Source: Corythucha ciliata
Taxonomy: Eukaryota > Arthropoda > Insecta > Hemiptera > Tingidae
Direction: 5' to 3'
Length of the DNA: 64,000 bases
NCBI GenBank assembly: GCA_038030265.1
Contig: CM075938.1
Location: 51,019,189-51,083,188, forward strand
Part shown: positions 1-11,540 of the stretch, in pieces
Numbering within the stretch: the first letter of the stretch is position 1
Layout of the letters: every line of letters starts with the position of its first letter
The notes under the pieces: generated by a model
Databases searched by the model: none
The model's input: only the letters and a program-made list of their open reading frames with translations
Told to the model about the DNA's origin: nothing
Translations under genes and position numbers: made by a program

Positions 1-120
1 ATAAGCGAATTGTCTCAATTTTAGTCGTGAATTCGAGCTGTGTCTCAATGTTGACCATGAAATTATAGTGTTTTTTTCTTAACTTTAGCGCTAACAGCAC
101 ATTGACGTCTAAATTTAGCT
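1..120. repeat. T1 phrase repeat, left edge
   Basis: This is a degenerate short-phrase repeat in which units reading roughly TTTCTCAATTTTAGCCGTGA, then ATTAGCG, follow each other with many substitutions. It is the same family (called T1 here) that fills several kilobases further right. The array runs off the left edge of the window. No coding signal is visible. Confidence 0.6.
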
Positions 121-471
121 GTCCAAGGAACTATACAGAAACTGGGGATTAGCACTTTTTTCAATGCCAGACGCGAATTTCGATCAACATCACACAGGTA
201 CCTCGATAAACTGCTCTGGAGTCGAGAAAAATAGTCCAAAACCACAATGACGATACAAAATTCTCCATTTCTGGTGATGATTGAGGCGTTTTGGCAAGGA
301 CAGGAAAAATTGGCCATGAAAATCGTCACATTTTAGCCTTCAGTGGCTGTAACCAAAGTAGCCAAATTTTAAAATTGGTCAGAATCCTCCTGGACTGACT
401 ACTTTCACACATACACGTTCCAATTTGAATAACAATCTTGCACGTTGTTGAATTGCTGCTCTTTATTATGA

Positions 472-477
472 CTTCGC
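472..477 (-). terminator. Poly(A) signal of the 55-residue gene
   Basis: On the minus strand an AATAAA hexamer lies about 160 bases after the TAG stop of the small two-exon gene. It gives a short 3' UTR of usual size for a compact arthropod gene. The hexamer is common in AT-rich DNA, so its assignment rests on its position. Confidence 0.45.
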
Positions 478-637
478 TACAATGGTTATCTCAAATCAAT
501 CGAAATAAACCTCGAAAAAAATAAAAATGTGTGCAATGTCAGGGCGTTGGTTATGTGACGGTCCGGAGTTTACAACGTCCTGGCGTGGGTAAAGCGATCC
601 GTTGGTCAATTGCCCGTGTTAGAAGTAGAACCGGTGA

Positions 638-885
638 CTAGACTGCCCTGTCCACTCCCAAGACCGGTGACTGCTCCGCCGCCGTCAGTCCCAAGTCCGT
701 GGGCTGATTGACTCTCGACTCTCCAGTACTTGTAACTTGGACAGCCACCACTTGTGTGCGTTTACAAAAAGTTCATACAAGTTTTTAGTAATATGAGGGG
801 AATAGCGGAATGGACGGCGCGTCTACTTACCGGCCTGCCACATCGCTGACACCAAAAAGGTGACAATCATCGCTTTGGAAAACAT
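638..885 (-). CDS. Predicted two-exon small secreted protein
   Basis: This is a gene model I built on the minus strand; I do not recognise the family. Exon 1 is 885-831. It begins with MFSKAMIVTFLVSAMWQA, a typical signal-peptide core, and ends in phase 1 at the donor GTAAGT (830-825). The intron is 751-830 (80 bp), ending in CACACAAG. Exon 2 is 750-638. It completes a Val codon, continues VAVQVTSTGE and stops at TAG (640-638), giving 55 residues. Signal peptidase would plausibly cut after the AVVA at the junction, leaving about 34 residues without cysteine. A TATA box sits 50 bases upstream and AATAAA downstream. An intron close to the signal-peptide end is common in arthropod secreted and cuticular genes. 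A second frame across exon 2 is also open and Gly-rich, but it does not fit the intron phase. It is the only host-like gene in the window. Confidence 0.5.
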
Positions 886-934
886 ATTGACGTTGGCTGC
901 TAATTTGTATAGTGCTTTAAATGACAAAACAGTC

Positions 935-944
935 CCTTTTTATA
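935..944 (-). promoter_or_regulatory. TATA box of the 55-residue gene
   Basis: On the minus strand TATAAAAAGG lies 50 bases upstream of the ATG at 885. The usual TATA-to-start spacing would place transcription start near 913 and give a 5' UTR of about 28 bases. No clear initiator match was seen, so the start site is an estimate. Confidence 0.5.
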
Positions 945-1480
945 CAATTTTCCGACGGGAAAACTCGACAATTTATTCTATCAGTTTTATGATATACTTA
1001 CACTGTAGTTATCTCTCGCAGTTGCTCTATTATTTTAATAATTATTCAGTGCAGTGAACAATTAAATAGCGCTGCAGTAGATTAGTCGGATTTCCGCCAT
1101 CGTTTCGTTCGTTACCAGACAATATGTAATATTTTCGAAGTGTTCTTTCTTTTGACAGGTTTGATTTTATTAATTTGTTTTATTTTTGAAAAAATGAAAG
1201 AAACGTTCAGCAATACAGGAAAAAGGTCAAAAATAAAAACAAATTATGTAATATTGTTGTTGAAATAACTGGATTCCTAGAATAGAGGTGCTAAAATTTT
1301 AAGTGTTCATGGGTGAAATCGTCAGTGTCAGAGTTTATTTTGTGGTTTCCGGTGCTGAAATACACGCTTTGGCGTCAATCTTGGGGCTATAGAAAACCAT
1401 TATTTTCTTTTTGTCGGGCGCGAGAACATGCTGATAATTATCAGTAGCAGTAGTATTTCAATGGTTTCCACCGGATTTTC
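945..1480. other. Upstream region, no gene seen
   Basis: This is AT-rich sequence upstream of the small minus-strand gene. It lacks the phrase repeats seen on both sides and has no convincing reading frame. It probably includes promoter-proximal sequence of that gene. Confidence 0.4.
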
Positions 1481-3410
1481 GGGTAAGTTCACGGGCAATT
1501 GAGGAAAAACTCCTGTTCGCGGATCAAATTTAGATATAACACCCATTCACGGCTGAAATTTTAAAGAAAGCGCCCCATGACCTATGGTGCGCGCCTATCA
1601 AAATGATAAGGGGGAGGGGGAGCTGTGGACGAGAAAAAATACCTAAGAAGCGCATTTTATTTAGCCGTGAATTACAGAGCTTTTCCTCTACACTTTATCC
1701 GCGAATTGGTGTTTTTTCTCAATTTTAGCCGCTCTGCGTCACTAAGCAGACAGATTTCAACCTCTAATAGCGATTTCTATTTTTGCAAGAAGTGTTCTGC
1801 TCCAGAGCAATTCATTTCCACCCGTCTTCTCAATTAAAAAAGAAAAAGAAAAAAAGTAGCGTTTTCATTCCATGTTAGCGATTTTTCTTAATTTGTGCCA
1901 AGAATTGAAGTTATCCTCAATTTTTGCAGCAAATTAGCGACTTTTTACCTTTTCAGCAGTGAATTTGCACTTTGTGCTGCAAGTATAGCGTTTTTCGTTC
2001 ATGTCAGCCGCGCTCGCTAATTAGTGATTTTTCTCAATATTGTCCGCAAATTAGCGGTGTATGAACTATTTTTTCCCCAAATTAACAATTTTTTTCAACT
2101 TTCATCCAAGGACTAGAGCGTTTTCTCAGTTTTAGACTCGAATTAGAAGCCTTCAGAAGCTACGGATTTTGTGTTTTCCTCAATTTTGGCCGCGGGTCAG
2201 CGTCATTACTAAATTTTGGCCGTGAATTAGCGTTTTTCTTAATTTTAACCGTGAATTAGCCGCTTTTTTCATATTTATCCGCGAATTAACGCTATTCCTA
2301 TACGTTATTCGCAAATTAACGAATTTTTCACAATTTTAGCTCCAAATTAATTAGCGATTCTTTTCAGTTGTCTGCAGACTAGCGTTGTTTCTAGTTTAGC
2401 CGCTAAGTAGCTTTTTTTGTCAATTTTATTAGTGAATTAACTATTTTTCTCTATAACTATATTACAAATGAAATTTATAATTTCAGCGGCTAAAATGAGG
2501 AAAAATAGTAATGTGCGGTCGTAATCAAGATAAATGGTTAATTGAGGGTCAATTTGAGAAAATTTGCTAATTAAAAGAAAATTGAGAAAATGCCAAGTCG
2601 TGGTTTCTGGAGTCCGGAGGCAACTTCGTCGCCAACTATAGTAAGAAGTGTTAATTTACGGCAAAGACGTAGATAAATCACTAATTCGCGGCAAAAATTA
2701 AGAATTATACTGAAATTCGTGGCTAAAATGGAGAAAAATCGCTTATTAACGGCCAAAATGGAAAAAATATTGAATTCGCCGATGAAATTAAGAAGCGCTG
2801 AAGTGTTGAAAAAACACTAATTCGCGGTTAACGTGAGAAAAAAACGCCAAATCGCGGTTCAATCTGAACGATGACTTTATGGGACGCTGGAGATAAATAT
2901 TCGCCCTGGGGCGCATAATGTCTGAGGCCGGCACTGTCTGTTACCTCCATCCAGCAACACTCACATTAGGCGGCGCACGCGCTGTGAGACCCATTTTGCC
3001 ACTTCTGCCGAATTGGTCCGTAAACCTCCGTAAAACGTATTTACGTTAAAAATTTCTTTCACGGCTAAAATTGAAAATAGTGCACTGCATTCAAGTCTAA
3101 AACGTATGAAAAGCTCTCTTTATTGGCTCCCATTCCAAAGTCCAGGCCAAGATTAAGGATAGGTGCAAGGTTTACGGAGACCTTTTCACGATTAAAATTG
3201 ATTTTAAAATGATCTTTTACGATAGAATTGAACTAACCAAGCCTTTGTGGCTCGTAATGGGGAAAACATCGCTAATTCACGCCTAAATAAAGTAACAGAA
3301 CACATTTAAAAGTGAGAAAAGTGGCTCATTTGCGCCTGAAGTTGAGGGAAAACTCTCACGCCCGTGTTAAAGTTGAGAAAAAAGTGCTCTTTCGAGGCAA
3401 AACTCGAGGA
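1480..3410. repeat. T1 phrase array with orientation switch
   Basis: The stretch is filled by degenerate units of roughly 28-30 bases. Up to about 2460 they read as TTTTCTCAATTTTAGCCGCG, then AATTAGCG. After about 2475 they read as the reverse complement, CTAATTCGCGGCTAAAATTG, then AGAAAAA. The flip makes the two halves loosely inverted, although individual units are too diverged for a strict palindrome. There is a less repetitive break at about 2880-3050. I see no gene; small frames across it are repeat translations. Confidence 0.65.
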
Positions 3411-4740
3411 TTCGGATCGTGAACGGTCGGTTTTGCAATTTGCTGAGCACAAATCGTCCACTTGAGGATTTTCCAGATGGGTACCGACAGTTTATGCCAT
3501 TTCAAGGGAGGATAGAACCATTTTCAGGGTGGAAATTGTGAGTACGGTTATTTCTAAGGCATTGTCAGTTATAGTTTAACTCTCTTCAGGGAATGATTCA
3601 TTAGTTTCAGACACGTTTAATGTGTCGAATAGTTAGACGAATTTAAGGCGCAGATCGTCAGTTCAGGCCACTCCCACTCAGGCTTTCCTTCTGGCATTTA
3701 GTTTGGGGATAATTTCTTTGCCAACGACTTAACTGTGGGGTCCCCCGGGACTTTTCCAGATCTTTTAATTCAGTGGTTTGCTAGATACATCACAGGTGAC
3801 CAAAGTATCAGCTTTTGGGGTAGCAATAGTGGATCGCCACAGATTCAAGGTAAAATTAACGCAAAATGGGGAACAAAATACGGAAGAAACGCCACTTGAA
3901 TGGGGAAAAATTCACGTTGACGACACATTCTACGCAAATTTTTCGCGAAATGTCACATTCAAGGCGGAATTTACGGGTAAATTTCGACGTATTTGTCCAC
4001 GTCGCCAAGGCTGTGGGAGTGGGCGGGTCATGCACTCCCCCAACCAGAACATTGACGATATGAAGTCTTTTTGTATCGAATTTAAAGTTATTTCAGACTT
4101 GTATTTAACAACAGTGACATGGTGCTTCCGAATTTAGCGCCATATTTATCCATAAAACATGTGTTCATCTGTTTATCCATTGTCCATGAACATGTGTTCA
4201 TCTTTCCATCCATAGCCATGAAACGTGTGTGTGCGTCTGTTCATCCATTGCATGACACCGCCGAATCTGGGCTCTATGGCACCAGCACTTGCAATTCTGC
4301 GGCAACTCTGCCTCATAAACTCGGCAATTGCACCGCTTTTTAGCCTTGAAACTTGCAGTTCGTGGCCGTTACACCCTGAAACTTTTAATTTCGCAGATGT
4401 TTAGTGAAACTTGGACTTTTTAGAAACTTTTTTACCGTCTGTTTATCAATTATATGACACGAATAGTCCTCTTCTGACGTTAAAATCAATTGAGAAAAAT
4501 GTAAACTGGGATTCTAAGACAAAAGTTCGAATTGTGTGTCAAATAACAAACAATTCGTGAGAGGGGAGGTTTTTTAGTGTTTTTAAAGTCTTTTTACGGG
4601 TGAAATTGACGCCTTTTTTAAATATATGCATAGAAAATCCTCATGTTTCTGATGATTCGGGATATTTTGACGGGATGGGGGTCGGAGGAGTCTCCTCAAA
4701 CAGCTCAAAGTAGTAAAATGTTAAATTTCAGAAGTTATTA
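3410..4740. repeat. Mixed T5/T4 phrase repeats
   Basis: Degenerate units include phrases such as CAGTTTAGGC, TTTCAAGG and 'GAAACTTGCAGTTCGTGGCC'. They resemble the T5 and T4 families that are clearer at 41.1-42.1 kb and 27.0-27.7 kb. The open frames at 3778-4137 and 4119-4343 contain repeat words and have no recognisable domain. Confidence 0.45.
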
Positions 4741-6846
4741 TTTGTATTTTATTGTTTGAATACAAAAAAAACGCTCTTCAGGGCTTAAAAGAACTCTTTT
4801 TCTTTTTACAAAGTAAAGAAAGTCAGCAAAGAGGGAAGGGGATTTTCTTCCTCGAGACGTTTTTCCCTATAAAAAAAAAGTACGACTTTTTTAGCTTTGA
4901 TGCTTCCTTGCGCCTCCTTTTCCATTTTTCCTGACTGTCTCTTTTTGAGTGTCTCCTCCTTCTCCGGGCTCTTCTTCTTCCTCCTCCTCTTTTTCTTTTT
5001 TTATTTTAGCGCGGCGTTAATGAGAGCCCTAAAGGCTTACCTCTTTTCCCTCCACCATCCAAATTCCACTTTCCCCAAACGGATTTGGGTCTGTAAGTTT
5101 TCACTCGGTTTCGAGGGACTTTTGAGATGGTGGGGGGAAGGGGGACGGAAAATGAGAGAAACCGCAAAAAGTTACGTTTGGCGTTACATGGGAAATGTCT
5201 TGAGTTGACGAAATTAGAACGGTGCTTGACAAACCATAGTGAGTGATCTCAAACGGGTGAGATTTACTCTCTGGTTGTTAGGTGGCGATGGCGGTGATAG
5301 AGGCGGGAGGGGGGTCTACGCTAACGCTCGAGTTGATCCCCCTGCCGAAAATTCCAACAAAAACTCCTTAAATCCTTTCCCATCAGGTGACGCCCGAATC
5401 GGCCCTTTTAAGCCTTTGAATAAAACCAGTGACAATTATGTGACATTCTACAACCGGAAAATTGGTCGTTCAAGAGGCTCCCTCCCCTGTGGTGTGTTTA
5501 ACTGCCGTAAAAAGTAATCAATCACTTTCCGATCATTCAATTGCTCCTTATTTGTCGTTCGCTCGATTTTTCGACAGTGAAGCTGCCTATAAACGAGCGT
5601 CACACTACGACTACAAGCGTTCAAACCTCGAGGTTACGACCATGAGTGGGGGGAGAGAGTAAGCCTTGACGATATCAGTTGAAATAAAATGCCTAGATGT
5701 GGAAGACTGTAGAGATCCGGTGAAATTCGGGACTTTGAATAGTTTTCTTTTGCATCTCTTCTCGATTTTCCCATTTATCTTGGTCTTTCAGATAAAAAAA
5801 AAAAAAAAAAACAGGGGAAGGTGTTTAGTTAAGGCGTCGTTATCGTCTCGCCATAAAAGAAAAAGAGAGAGAACTTTCAAATATCAAGTAAAGTAGGTAC
5901 ATTTAGATGAAAAGCGATTTCCATTTGAGTGATACAGTCAGTGACGTTTTCGTTCGCTTCTTTTATAGATTTCCATCACTCTCGAGGTATTTACCTTTTG
6001 AAGTTATCAACGAAGAGATGTAAACAGACGTCTCGACGTACAGTCTTGTTTTTATCCTTACACATTTGACAAAGGGATCCTTCTAAAGATAAAAATGTGG
6101 GGAATTGCGAGGGATTCACTCTGAAGAGGTCCCTTGAAAATTTCGGCAAACTCTCGTGACAATTTAGTGTTTTTATAAGTCGTTCATATAAAGAGGAATG
6201 ATAGTGAGCTTCTTGCTGTCTTCATAGCAATGAAAAGAATTAAGTAATACCGCCGGGTAATAAAGACACCCCTCAGTAATAGTGTAAACGGTCGGTAACA
6301 TTTACTGTAACTACAACAGCTTCGTAGCTCCAATTCTCGCTATATACCGGATAGAAATAATCTCCTCAATACATCCCTTCTAGGGCCCTTTTCTACGGGC
6401 GTTTCTGTTAAAAGAGATCCTACGGAATGATCGTTGAAAAAGAGCTGTAGTAAGTAGCGGCGGGGGTGGGGGGGGGTAGGAGCTTGAGGCAACGGAGATT
6501 TTCATCATGGCAAACGTGCGTGTGGGTTCTCTCTTTGGGGGGGTCATGGGCTATTAGGAAAAGAGTGATATTCCATGGGGGAGAGGTTTTCCGGGGGAAA
6601 TCTCGTTTGTAAATCTGGAGAGCCACGCCACCGTCGCCGAGGGTGACTAAAAGGATTGAAGAGGGGGAGGCGAGGATAAAAAAAAAAAAAAAAAGTGGTA
6701 TGCGGTGGGAGGGAGAGGGAATCTTTTATGAATACATTAATGTTAATACACCCCGGTGCGTGGTTGGGAGAGGGGGGGAGAGCGAAAAATATTGTAGAGC
6801 GACTGACTTGGAAGACTCGCTAAAGCCACTCACTCTACCAGTCTAT
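4740..6846. other. Unique AT-rich stretch, no gene called
   Basis: This is about 2.1 kb without phrase repeats, rich in homopolymer runs (A17 near 5792, A16 near 6679, several G runs). Donor-like words occur, for example GTAAGTTTTC near 5092, but no exon chain could be assembled and no protein domain is recognisable. It may be intronic or intergenic host sequence. Confidence 0.35.
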
Positions 6847-8820
6847 CAGGGGTGTAGGTACGGGGGTGATATGGGGGGATAGATCCCCCCCCACCGAGCT
6901 ACAAGTATACGAACGAAGGAGGACTAGTACCATAACGAAGAGCCCCATAAAATCTCCAAAAATGAGCGTTTCACGTTGAAGTTATAGGTTTAGCAGATTT
7001 TTCTGGACTTGAAGCAGCCCAAAAAGGTCCGAGTACGTCCAGCTTTTTCCTTGAACTTGAGACCCAACGCAGTAGTGTACCGAAGTACGGGAGGGGGGGG
7101 TTCGCCCCGGACCCTCTATCAGACAAAAATCTGTAATATTCGTGGCTATAGCTGTTAAAAAGCGCTGATTCGTGGTCTTGCAAAGTAACTTCCAGACTAA
7201 AATTAAGAAAAAAAATCGCTGATTCGCGGTACATGGAGGCCAATCTACAATAAATTGTGGAAACCAACGCAAAAGTGTTGTACTTGGGTAAACCCCGCGG
7301 TTAAAGTTGAGAAAACACGCTACAATATTGACAAGTAAAAGACGCTTTCAGGTTAAAAATGGACAAAAATCACAAATTCGCGGCTAAAATTGAAAAAATC
7401 ACCAATTAGCGCAGCTAAAATTAAGAAAAACGTTAATTTTCAGTTCAAATTGGGAAAAGTGCTATAATTCTCAGTTGAAAATGGAAAAAATTGCCAATTT
7501 GCAGCTTAAATTGAGCCAAACGCCAATTCTTGGCAAAAATTGACAAAACCCGGTAGGTAATGCACAGGTTGGGAACGCTACCACGCAGCTAAAATTTAGA
7601 AAAAGCGAAAATTCGCGGCTAAAATTGTGAAACGTCACTAATTCTCGGATTAAGTGTCGTGAAATTTATAATTTAAAAATGATGATTTTTTGACAGAAAT
7701 GGATGGAAGATGACCATTTTTTGGTTAGAAAAAAAAAAAACATTTATAATTTAAATTCTCGCCTTCTGAAGGCATTTTCGTGACTAAAATTCAGAAAATT
7801 GCAAATTCATGCATGGCTATAGTATAATGTTAAAAACGCTGCGAATTATCGAACAATGCCTTATTATTTCGACTGTGGGTTTATTATTCATCGGTGTAGT
7901 CAAATCCGGCTTGAAATTACATGAAAATCGACACCCCACACCCCTATGATCCATAATCCTTTGAAAATCCCCATTTTGGACCCGCTTTTGGCTCATAAAA
8001 CCCCAGGGAGTTATTTGATCAAACTGATCAGATGTTAGGACCAACTAGACCCCAAATGGAGTCTATGTGCGAAAGAACGAGTTTTTTCGAGCAATCCTAG
8101 GGCAAGATATGGCCCGGACGGCGGACGGACATTTTTTTTTTTATTGCAGCTTTGGATTCTACGCACCTTGATACGTAAAACTACAAATTTTGAGGGTGGG
8201 GGGGTCAAAAAACGTTTTTTGCGGCACGATTACAAAGACTTATTATTGAGAAATAATAAGTCAAAAATATGCTAATTCACGGCTAGAACTGAAAAGATGC
8301 AATAATCTATACCTATAAAAGTAATATAAAATTACTAATGCGGTGGTAAAATTTGAAAAACCGCTAATTGGTTAATTTTAAGCCTAAAAATGAAGAAAAT
8401 TGTTAATTCTCGGCTAAAAATAGAAAAAATCGCCAATTTACAGCTAAAATTGCGCCAAACGCCAATTTGTGACTGAAATTGAGAACATTTGCTAATTCAC
8501 AGGTTTGAAACGCTACGACGCATCGCCGCTACATTAAAAAAAAGCGCCAATTCGCGGTTGAAATTGAGAAAAATTCTAATTTGCGCCAAAAACTGAATGT
8601 ACGCCAATTTGCAGATTGTGAAGGCAACTTTTCAGGCTGAAATTGAAAAATAGCGCCAATGTATGGCAATAGGTGAAAAAACCGCTAATTCACGAGTAAA
8701 CTGAGAAAAATCGCTCATGCATTGCGTAAGGTGAACCAAAAACATCCTAATTCGCGAAAAGTCCCCCTATTTTGCGGCTATTGAGGAAAACACTTAAGAA
8801 TAACGTTCATTTCCAGCTAA
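6847..8820 (+). mobile_element. E1: truncated hAT-type non-autonomous element
   Basis: The left end CAGGGGTGTAGGTACGGGGG is followed by a G-run/C-run palindrome at 6873-6890. The interior is visibly near-identical to E2 (12543-14563) over most of its length, including T1 phrase repeats. Homology to E2 stops at 8820, where the copia RT remnant begins, so the right end is lost. Relative to E2, E1 carries about 430 extra bases at 7832-8267. No transposase frame is present; the small frames are repeat translations. Assignment to hAT comes from E2, which has both termini and an 8-bp target duplication. Confidence 0.65.
7858..8262. mobile_element. Small insertion inside E1
   Basis: The segment is absent from sibling E2 at the same place. 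It begins with CCTTATTATTTCGAC and ends with GAGAAATAATAAGTC, an imperfect terminal inverted repeat of about 13 bases. The right end is itself a short hairpin. It has no coding frame of note. It is either a MITE that entered E1 or a segment deleted from E2. The clean break points favour insertion. Confidence 0.4.
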
Positions 8821-9714
8821 AACGTACGTTGATGACGGACTGGTGGCGGCTACTAGTCAGTTCGAACTGAATAAATTCATCGAACAGCTTAGGTCACGTT
8901 TCGACATCGTTTCAAAAGAAGCGTCCTATTTTCTCGGACTTGAGTTCACCCAACGTGACGGTGACATCGTAGTCAGTCAAGCTGCATACATAAGAAAAAT
9001 CCTCTGTCGATTCAACATGGAAGGATGTAACTCCGTTCTCACGCCATGGTAAAACTGAGGACTCACAAGTCAGGGAAAGTTCCGAATTTCCCGTATCGTT
9101 CGGCTGTTGGTGCCCTTTTCTATGTAGCTCGAGGAACTCGTTTTGATATCGCCTTTAGCGTGAGCGTCCTTTCACGTTACTTAGAGAATCCAGCAGAAGA
9201 AAACGTGACACATGTAAAACGAGTAATTCGTTACCTGGCTGGAACCATCGATCGAACCACAAGACTCGGCTGCTCCAATGCTACAGCGACGCAGACTTCG
9301 CGGGATGCCCGGATTCGCTACGCTCCACTAGTGGAGTGATCATAGTTGAGCCGTCGGCAGGTATTAGTCGCAGACTCCACTTGTGAGGCTGAAATAGTTG
9401 CAGCTAACCATGGCTCAAAAGAAACCATATGGATTTCTCGACTATTCAAGGAATTAATCGGTTTGTCGGATGTTCCGATTCTGCAAATTGACAATGAATC
9501 TGCCAACCGTCTGGCGGACAATCCTGAATTTCAATACCGATCAAAACATATACAACGAAAATATCTTTTCATTCGAGATCGGATCAAGAAAAACGTGCTA
9601 ACCATTGAACACATTGGTACGAAACACCAGTTGGCGGACATTCTGACCAAACCACTGCCTCGCACCCGTCTTCGAGATCTACGAGAGAGACTTGGACTAC
9701 AGCATTCAAAATAA
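8821..9714 (+). pseudogene. Ty1/copia pol remnant (RT C-terminus and RNase H)
   Basis: The remnant opens at the YVDD catalytic box of copia reverse transcriptase (8825-8836). It continues through the copia RT C-terminal region (motif ASYFLGLEF) and a frameshift near 9045. Next comes the region around SAVGALFYVARGTR, a second frameshift near 9340, and the RNase H core with ADSTCEAEI, LQIDNESA, KHIQRKYLFIRD and HQLADILTKPL. It stops at 9714, where an intact copia polyprotein would also end. Everything upstream of YVDD is missing and the left junction abuts E1. At least two frameshifts make it non-functional. Gag-start and integrase pieces of a copia lie at 23531-24110 and could belong to the same family. 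Confidence 0.9.
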
Positions 9715-9721
9715 GGGAAAG

Positions 9722-10019
9722 TGTTGAAGATTATTTTTAACTCTTGGAGCGCGAGGACTCTCTCTCTCACTCTCTCTCTCTCTCTTTCTCTGCTCTGTTA
9801 TCACCTTATCTCAAACAACAAGGTTTTTATTGTTATTCGTTCGGTTTTTCCGCTATGCACAATCTTTTTCCCGTTTTTCAATGAACTATTCGTTCGTCTT
9901 GATTTAAAACAACAATAATGTCTTTCTCCGAGTTTCTTTGTTATGTGACCGAATTCCCATTTATCTTTATTGTTGATATAAAGACGAACTTGAACTCTTC
10001 GCCTTCTTTGAAAAAACGA
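9722..10019 (+). mobile_element. Partial 3' LTR of the copia remnant
   Basis: A polypurine stretch (AATAAGGGAAAG) directly after the RNase H stop is followed by TGTTGAAGATTATTTTTAAC, the expected TG start of a copia 3' LTR. A CT-rich microsatellite lies at 9756-9792 and a TATA-like GATATAAAG near 9974. No matching CA terminus or second LTR was found, so the right limit is approximate and the LTR may be cut short. Confidence 0.5.
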
Positions 10020-11209
10020 ATAGGGATATTTTTTTTTTTTTTGTAGGTGCTAGCACGCACTTTTGGTTGGGACGCAATGCGTCAAGTTTGATGCGGATTC
10101 GTCTATGACGATATTTTTCTGCAGGTGATTCTCCATCCGCCACGGGAGTCGCCCTGTAGCAGAATCAAAATTTTCGAACGAAACTAAACTTGCTGAGGAT
10201 GATACATACTGCGACTGGCTGCATCTTTGAATAAGATGGACCTGAGCAGCTGAGAAAGCTGCCGAGGAGCTGTTGAAACTGGTCAGCGTCCATTTTTTTT
10301 TTTTTTTTTTGTAAGGTAAAGGAAAAATAAAATTTACGAAAATCTGAACTTACTGAGAATAACTGGAAATTGAGAACTTGAGGCTATTAGGAGCGCGGAA
10401 AAAAACAACAAACAAACAAAAAACACCGAGTTGAAAAGCACATTTGGCGAGTACCATTCATGAATGTTAGTATTTTTCTCCTCGTCGCCAATTACTGTTA
10501 TGTATTTACTCAACAGATAAAATGGAATAACACATATTTAATGAAAAAGACAGGTCCAAGTTACATATCTTATAATCAATTCAAGCAGGGAAAATCGAGT
10601 GTCACCTGTCAGTCAGTCATAACAAACCGAGTAGTCCTTTAAAACGTCCTTATTGAAAACGAGGAATTTTATATAACAATATTCAATAATTCAACGTTCG
10701 GTGATCACCTAATTGCCGGACTTGAAATCTCGGAAATTAGCGTTATTGTGGCGTCGAATCTTTTCGAATAATTTATTCAAAAACTTTCCAACCCACACCC
10801 CACTTTACCATTAAAAGTTACTGACGTTAATATTAATGAGAAACAGGGAACGCTCATTGCCTGTTGGACTTTCAGGCGTTTCAGATTATAGGTCACCCCG
10901 GAGGGCTCCAAACATTATTTTTTCGACTTCCTCTTCCGGTTTGCTCCAAGTTTGTCGACGGAGGCAGTGTCTTAACAGAAAAACACACACACAAAAAAAA
11001 AAATCTGGTGCACAACTTTTGATTTCATTAGCGATTCGGGGCAATAGCAAGTTTCCTGAGGGGAGGGGGAAAGAGAACGTAGTCAATTTCCGCGTCTCGT
11101 GCTTGTTTCCTCACTTTTCCAGAGCCCAAATGGCTAATTTTACGTGAGGAAAAAGCTGTTGAAACAGGGCGGGGGAAGAGCAATGAATCTCGATATGCCA
11201 ATGGTCCCT
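10020..11209. other. No gene seen; poly(T) tracts
   Basis: There are poly(T) tracts at 10029-10042 and 10292-10309. They bracket a moderately GC-rich 250-base piece that could be a short retroposed sequence, but no promoter boxes were found. The 60-codon frame at 10460 starts with a hydrophobic stretch but has no splice, promoter or domain support. Confidence 0.3.
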
Positions 11210-11540
11210 TTATCTCAATTTTTACTCAATTGCAACCGCGAAATAAGGCTTATTTTTCTTCAATTTTAGCCGCGAATGAGCACTCTTTCTCAATTATAGC
11301 CACGTTAACATCAACGAGTTTTCACAAATAAAATTGCAAATCTTCTGCCGCGAACTAGCATTTTTTGCAGCTGCGGCCGTGAATTAGCGTTTTTCTCAAT
11401 TTTAGCCGTGAATTAGCGTTTTTCTCAATTTTAGCTGTGAATTAGCGTTTTTTCTCAATTTTAGCCGTGAATTAGCGTTTTTCTCAATTTTAGCCGCGAA
11501 CTAGCTATTTTTCACCCTTTTTAACGACGAATCGCTAATT
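11210..11540. repeat. T1 phrase array left of LINE-1
   Basis: Regular T1 units (TTTTCTCAATTTTAGCCGTG followed by AATTAGCG) are clearest at 11390-11500, with a period near 29-30 bases. The same family in the same orientation resumes at 21998, so the nested block between appears to have landed inside one T1 array. Confidence 0.7.

Noticed and set aside
614..750. Gly-rich reading of exon 2 in the second open frame as the main product
   Set aside because: Its phase does not fit the donor at 830/831; kept only as an alternative in the findings.
1480..2880. CRISPR-like array of repeats of about 29 bases
   Set aside because: Units are adjacent and diverged with no unique spacers, and the setting is eukaryotic.
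10460..10642. 60-codon frame with hydrophobic N-terminus as a secreted peptide gene
   Set aside because: No TATA box, splice signals or composition support; such frames are expected by chance in AT-rich DNA.
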